DNA of 64,000 nucleotides. Source: Pseudodesulfovibrio sp. GTDB lineage: Bacteria; Desulfobacterota; Desulfovibrionia; Desulfovibrionales; Desulfovibrionaceae. Below, one piece after another: positions 60,966-64,000 of the stretch; the stretch's first letter is position 1; each line of letters opens with the position of its first letter. The translations under genes were made by a program, and so were the position numbers. A model generated the notes under the pieces. It was not told the DNA's origin. It did no database searches and saw nothing but the letters and a program-made list of their open reading frames with translations. The DNA is taken from contig JADGEX010000001.1 in NCBI GenBank assembly GCA_016744135.1, positions 817,029-881,028 on the forward strand. The letters run 5' to 3'.

Positions 60966-63122
60966 ATGAGAAAGCACATCCCTTTGCATGTCAACATCCT
61001 CACGATCTTTACGGTTCTAGTTACAACAATCGTTTTAATTGTGATTGGTTACGGGCACAAAAGCAATTCTGACTCTGCTGTTATTGCCGCACACCAGCTT
61101 TTGCGCCGAGTTGAGATGTCCATGGTTGAAAAAACACAGGCCCTTTTCGACACGGCATTCAGGACCGTGGACACTTTCATCAATTTTAAAGACATCGGAC
61201 AAAAAGCATCAATTCATTCTCACCCTTTGGAATCTGTTTTTTTTAAATTTCTCGAGCAGAACAAGGATTTTACTTCCATTTTTATTGGATTTGAAGATGG
61301 AGATTTCTTTCTCGTATCTTCACTGCACGGACGTAATGAATTAAAAAAGAGTCTGGGCATTCCAGAAAATGCAGTCTGGTATACACAAACAATTGCTCAT
61401 CAGGCCGACAAGCAACGGTACGAACTCAGAAAATATCTGGATACAGGTTTTGTTACAGTTGGTTCTTCCGCTGAATTACACGTACAATATGACCCCAGAC
61501 GTCGTCCCTGGTTCAGATCAGCCAGCGAAACAGATATTGCAACATTGAGTGATATTTATATTTTTTCTTTATCAGACGAACCGGGGATAACGGTTTCCCG
61601 TCGTTTTGACGCCACGGTTAAAGGCGTTGTCGGCGTGGACTTATCTCTCGCCAATGTGTCGCATTTTTTAAAATCACAGCTCATAGGCCCTGGCAATGAA
61701 ATCATGATTTTTGACACTATCGGGAATGTCTATGCCTACCCTGATTTAAACAAACTGATCACCAGCATAGGCATTACTGAAAGCGACTCGACAAAAAATG
61801 CAAAAATTGCTGCACTCGGCTCTCCGGCTCTGACAGCTCTTGTACAATTACTTCAAACCAAAGACACAGACGTCATTCACGATCAATCACTTCTTGTGGA
61901 TGGCACCACTCATCTCGTTGGCATTGAACCACTTCCCAAAGAATATGGAAAAGAATTATTCATAGCTCTCACAGTCCCGGAGTCAACTTTTACCGGCCCG
62001 ATAGCTGAAGTTGGCAAACGAACATTCTTTGTCTCATTAGGGATGCTTTTCCTGTTTTTGCCAATACTATATTTCGTTTCCAAACGTATCAGTCGCCCAC
62101 TCAAAATTCTCACTCAAAAAGTAGAAAATATTAAAGCTTTCAAACTGGATTCACCAATAAATGTTCAATCGAATATTCTTGAAATCCGAGAATTGAGCAA
62201 GGCGACTGAAACCATGCGTGAAGCCCTCAACGCTTTTGGGAGTTATATTCCCAAACCTCTCGTTAAAGCGATGATCGTCAACGACATTGTTCCAACGCTG
62301 GGCGGCGATCGCAGGGAAATGACCTTTCTATTCAGCGATATAAAAGATTTCACCACTATTTCAGAGACCCTCACTCCTGAGCAGGTGACAAGCAGTATTA
62401 CAAGCTACTTAGAAAAAATGAGTTGGACCATCCTCCAGAACAAAGGGACCATAGATAAATATATCGGCGACTCAATCATGGCTTTCTGGAATGCTCCAGT
62501 AATCAACACCGAACATGCATTTCACGCATGCCTCACAGCCTTGCAATGCAGAAATGTACTTTCGGTATTTAATCAACATCGTCGAGACAATAATGAACCG
62601 GAATTCCTGACCAGAATGGGGGTGCACACAGGAGAAGCCGTTGTTGGAAACATAGGCTCTTCGGACCGCATGGACTATACGGCCATGGGAGCATCTGTAA
62701 ATCTCGCTTCACGCCTTGAAGGGCTCAATAAGTACATGGGAACTGATATCCTTATCAGTCGACCGACAATGCTCGCAGCCGGAGATGAATTCCTCTTCCG
62801 CTTTGCAGGCAAAGTTGTCCCCAAAGGAACGACTGACGGGCTGTGCGTTTATGAACTGCTTGGGACAAAAATCAATGCAACAGGTATGTATGCCCCATTC
62901 TCTGTATCTGAAGAAATCATGCAAAAAACAGAAAAATGGGAAGCTGCTATCCGTCTTTTCCTTTCACGGGATTTTGCGGGAGCAAAAGCCGCTTTCACTC
63001 CCCTTCTTGAAGAATATGGAGCTGATCCTCTCATTGAAAAATATCTGAAACTCACTCAGGAATTTTCAATACAATCACCGGATGATTCCTGGAACGGTGA
63101 ACAAAGTTTCGACGTGAAATAA
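60966..63122 (+). CDS. Membrane class III adenylate cyclase with Cache sensor and HAMP
   Basis: 718 residues: TM1 (9-29), a large periplasmic Cache-type sensor (about 40-345), TM2 (353-372), HAMP (372-425) and a class III cyclase domain (about 445-640). Metal aspartates D458 (FSDIKDF) and D502 (YIGDSIMAFW), purine-site K498 and T572 (DYTAMGASVN), and the transition-state pattern NLASR (R583) fit an adenylate-specific class IIIb catalytic centre. It would make cAMP in response to an external ligand. A solute-binding protein gene follows after 9 bases. Confidence 0.92.
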   Translation: MRKHIPLHVNILTIFTVLVTTIVLIVIGYGHKSNSDSAVIAAHQLLRRVEMSMVEKTQALFDTAFRTVDTFINFKDIGQKASIHSHPLESVFFKFLEQNKDFTSIFIGFEDGDFFLVSSLHGRNELKKSLGIPENAVWYTQTIAHQADKQRYELRKYLDTGFVTVGSSAELHVQYDPRRRPWFRSASETDIATLSDIYIFSLSDEPGITVSRRFDATVKGVVGVDLSLANVSHFLKSQLIGPGNEIMIFDTIGNVYAYPDLNKLITSIGITESDSTKNAKIAALGSPALTALVQLLQTKDTDVIHDQSLLVDGTTHLVGIEPLPKEYGKELFIALTVPESTFTGPIAEVGKRTFFVSLGMLFLFLPILYFVSKRISRPLKILTQKVENIKAFKLDSPINVQSNILEIRELSKATETMREALNAFGSYIPKPLVKAMIVNDIVPTLGGDRREMTFLFSDIKDFTTISETLTPEQVTSSITSYLEKMSWTILQNKGTIDKYIGDSIMAFWNAPVINTEHAFHACLTALQCRNVLSVFNQHRRDNNEPEFLTRMGVHTGEAVVGNIGSSDRMDYTAMGASVNLASRLEGLNKYMGTDILISRPTMLAAGDEFLFRFAGKVVPKGTTDGLCVYELLGTKINATGMYAPFSVSEEIMQKTEKWEAAIRLFLSRDFAGAKAAFTPLLEEYGADPLIEKYLKLTQEFSIQSPDDSWNGEQSFDVK

Positions 63123-63131
63123 GGAGAGGTC

Positions 63132-64000
63132 ATGATACGGTTCAAGACTTTGCTACAATGGTACATACTCGTTTCATTTTTAATGGTATGCATGCCTGTT
63201 TTCGCAACAGCGGCCACCCCCATCACCTTCTGGACAACGGACCTGGGTACAGACCGACAAGCGGTTATCAAATATCTCGCAGATGCTTTCATGATCTTTA
63301 ACCCGGACATTAAGATACAGATTGAGGGAATTGAAGAAAACGCCATGGTAGATGCATTGACCCAGGCCCATAAAGAAGGGACTGGACCAAACATTATCAG
63401 TTGCGCTTCGGATCTGCTTGTCTCCTTTAGCAAACTCGGGTGGATGAACAATGCGGGGACTGAAGCCTGTATTGTCAGCATAGGAAAAGACAGATTTTAT
63501 TCTGGAACGCTCAGCAAATTGCAACATACAGACAGAACGTATAGCGGTATTCCTTTCAATGGATGGATTCAGGGTATTTGGTATAGAAAAGACTGGTTTA
63601 AGGAATACGGTCTGAATCCGCCCGATAGTTGGGAAAACATCCTGAAAGCGGCCAAGACCTTCCACGCCCCGGAAAAAGAACAGTACGGTCTCCTCATCGG
63701 TACGCAGGATGATGTTTACGCCGAACAGGTCTTTACGCATCTGGCTCTCTCTGCTGGAGTGAAAGAATTCACCCCCGAAGGAAAGGTCGTGTTTGATTCC
63801 ACTGCGACCGTCGAAACCCTCAAATTTTATACGGAATTGGCACGATATACACCTCCCGGTCCTCAGACATGGCGAGGAAGAGATTTTTATTTCCAAGGGC
63901 AATTGGCAATGATGTTCTATTCAACATTCATCATGGATGACATGGCGGTTCCTTCCATTGCCGCAAATTCTTTGACTGGAGACAATTTTGAAGAACTCTG
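63132..64000 (+). CDS. Periplasmic solute-binding protein of ABC type, family 1 (partial, runs off the end)
   Basis: Starts at ATG 63132 with AAGGAGAGG upstream and stays open for 289 codons to the window edge. The signal peptide (WYILVSFLMVCMPVFA) ends near ATA. The mature part reads ITFWTTDLGTDRQAVIKYLA, then FNPDIKIQIEGI, PFNGWIQGIWYRKDWFKEYG and QYGLLIGTQDD, the layout of sugar-type SBP_bac_1 proteins. It lies 9 bases after the cyclase gene and is surely cotranscribed, so it could deliver a ligand to the cyclase sensor or feed a transporter beyond the window. Confidence 0.88.
   Translation, partial: MIRFKTLLQWYILVSFLMVCMPVFATAATPITFWTTDLGTDRQAVIKYLADAFMIFNPDIKIQIEGIEENAMVDALTQAHKEGTGPNIISCASDLLVSFSKLGWMNNAGTEACIVSIGKDRFYSGTLSKLQHTDRTYSGIPFNGWIQGIWYRKDWFKEYGLNPPDSWENILKAAKTFHAPEKEQYGLLIGTQDDVYAEQVFTHLALSAGVKEFTPEGKVVFDSTATVETLKFYTELARYTPPGPQTWRGRDFYFQGQLAMMFYSTFIMDDMAVPSIAANSLTGDNFEEL

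Noticed and set aside
1-64000. CRISPR arrays, insertion sequences, integrases, prophage genes
   Set aside because: No regularly spaced repeats, transposase, integrase or phage structural genes were recognised anywhere in the window.

Overview
The window looks like a chromosomal stretch of a sulfate-reducing deltaproteobacterium of the Desulfovibrionaceae (Pseudodesulfovibrio/Desulfovibrio-like), with a GC content that looks close to 50%. The basis is the mix of a phenylacetate-CoA-ligase-like enzyme with a DUF456 protein after dnaB, the Fe-S form of PurF, a PyrK-type dihydroorotate dehydrogenase, SelA and SelB, RicT beside MetG, and a CofD-like/XXXCH protein pair that I associate with deltaproteobacteria. 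This assignment is inferred from gene content; no database was searched.

Region by region. 1-4.7 kb: the end of an unknown gene, a 29-residue membrane mini-protein, then a promoter and the rpsF-rpsR-rplI-dnaB operon, followed by a PaaK-like ligase and a DUF456 protein. 4.7-9.5 kb: a patatin-like phospholipase (minus strand), threonine synthase, a TlyA rRNA methylase, a DMT exporter, and a PilZ protein (minus strand). 9.5-16 kb: a rhodanese-ferritin fusion, an ECF transporter T and A pair, a FadL-type porin, a glycine-rich membrane protein, a DUF4198 metal-uptake-type protein, a BASS transporter, and a small SRP RNA gene. 16-20 kb: a large hybrid sensor kinase and tRNA-Ser(GGA). 20-33 kb: pyrKD diverging from a U32 peptidase-family gene, then a compact six-gene minus-strand block, carB-purF-kpsF-ykgJ-mrcA-phzF.

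33-46 kb: a solitary FeoA, a frame-broken DUF523/DUF1722 gene, a degenerate radical-SAM-like protein, metG and ricT, a response regulator with MBL and HDOD signalling proteins, comEC, murA, tRNA-His(GTG), and a SYLF lipoprotein. 46-54 kb: selB, a FecR/Sel1 pair, an M18 aminopeptidase, selA and folC. 54-59 kb: a chemoreceptor, the CofD-like/XXXCH pair, an AEC transporter and tRNA-Leu(CAG). 59-61 kb is a degraded, AT-rich stretch next to tRNA-Leu. It holds an atypical formyltransferase, gene remnants, a G10 tract and a second diverged copy of the tRNA 3' flank. 61-64 kb: a Cache-HAMP class III adenylate cyclase, followed after 9 nt by a secreted ABC-type solute-binding protein that runs off the end.

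Most of the window is housekeeping: translation, replication, pyrimidine and purine synthesis, cell wall, selenocysteine insertion. The most unusual parts are the CofD-like/XXXCH pair with its heme-motif-like C-terminus missing one cysteine, the tRNA-Leu-flanking scar region, the frameshifted DUF523/DUF1722 gene with a slippery A8 run, the rhodanese-ferritin fusion downstream of the ECF T/A pair, and the cyclase/solute-binding-protein operon.
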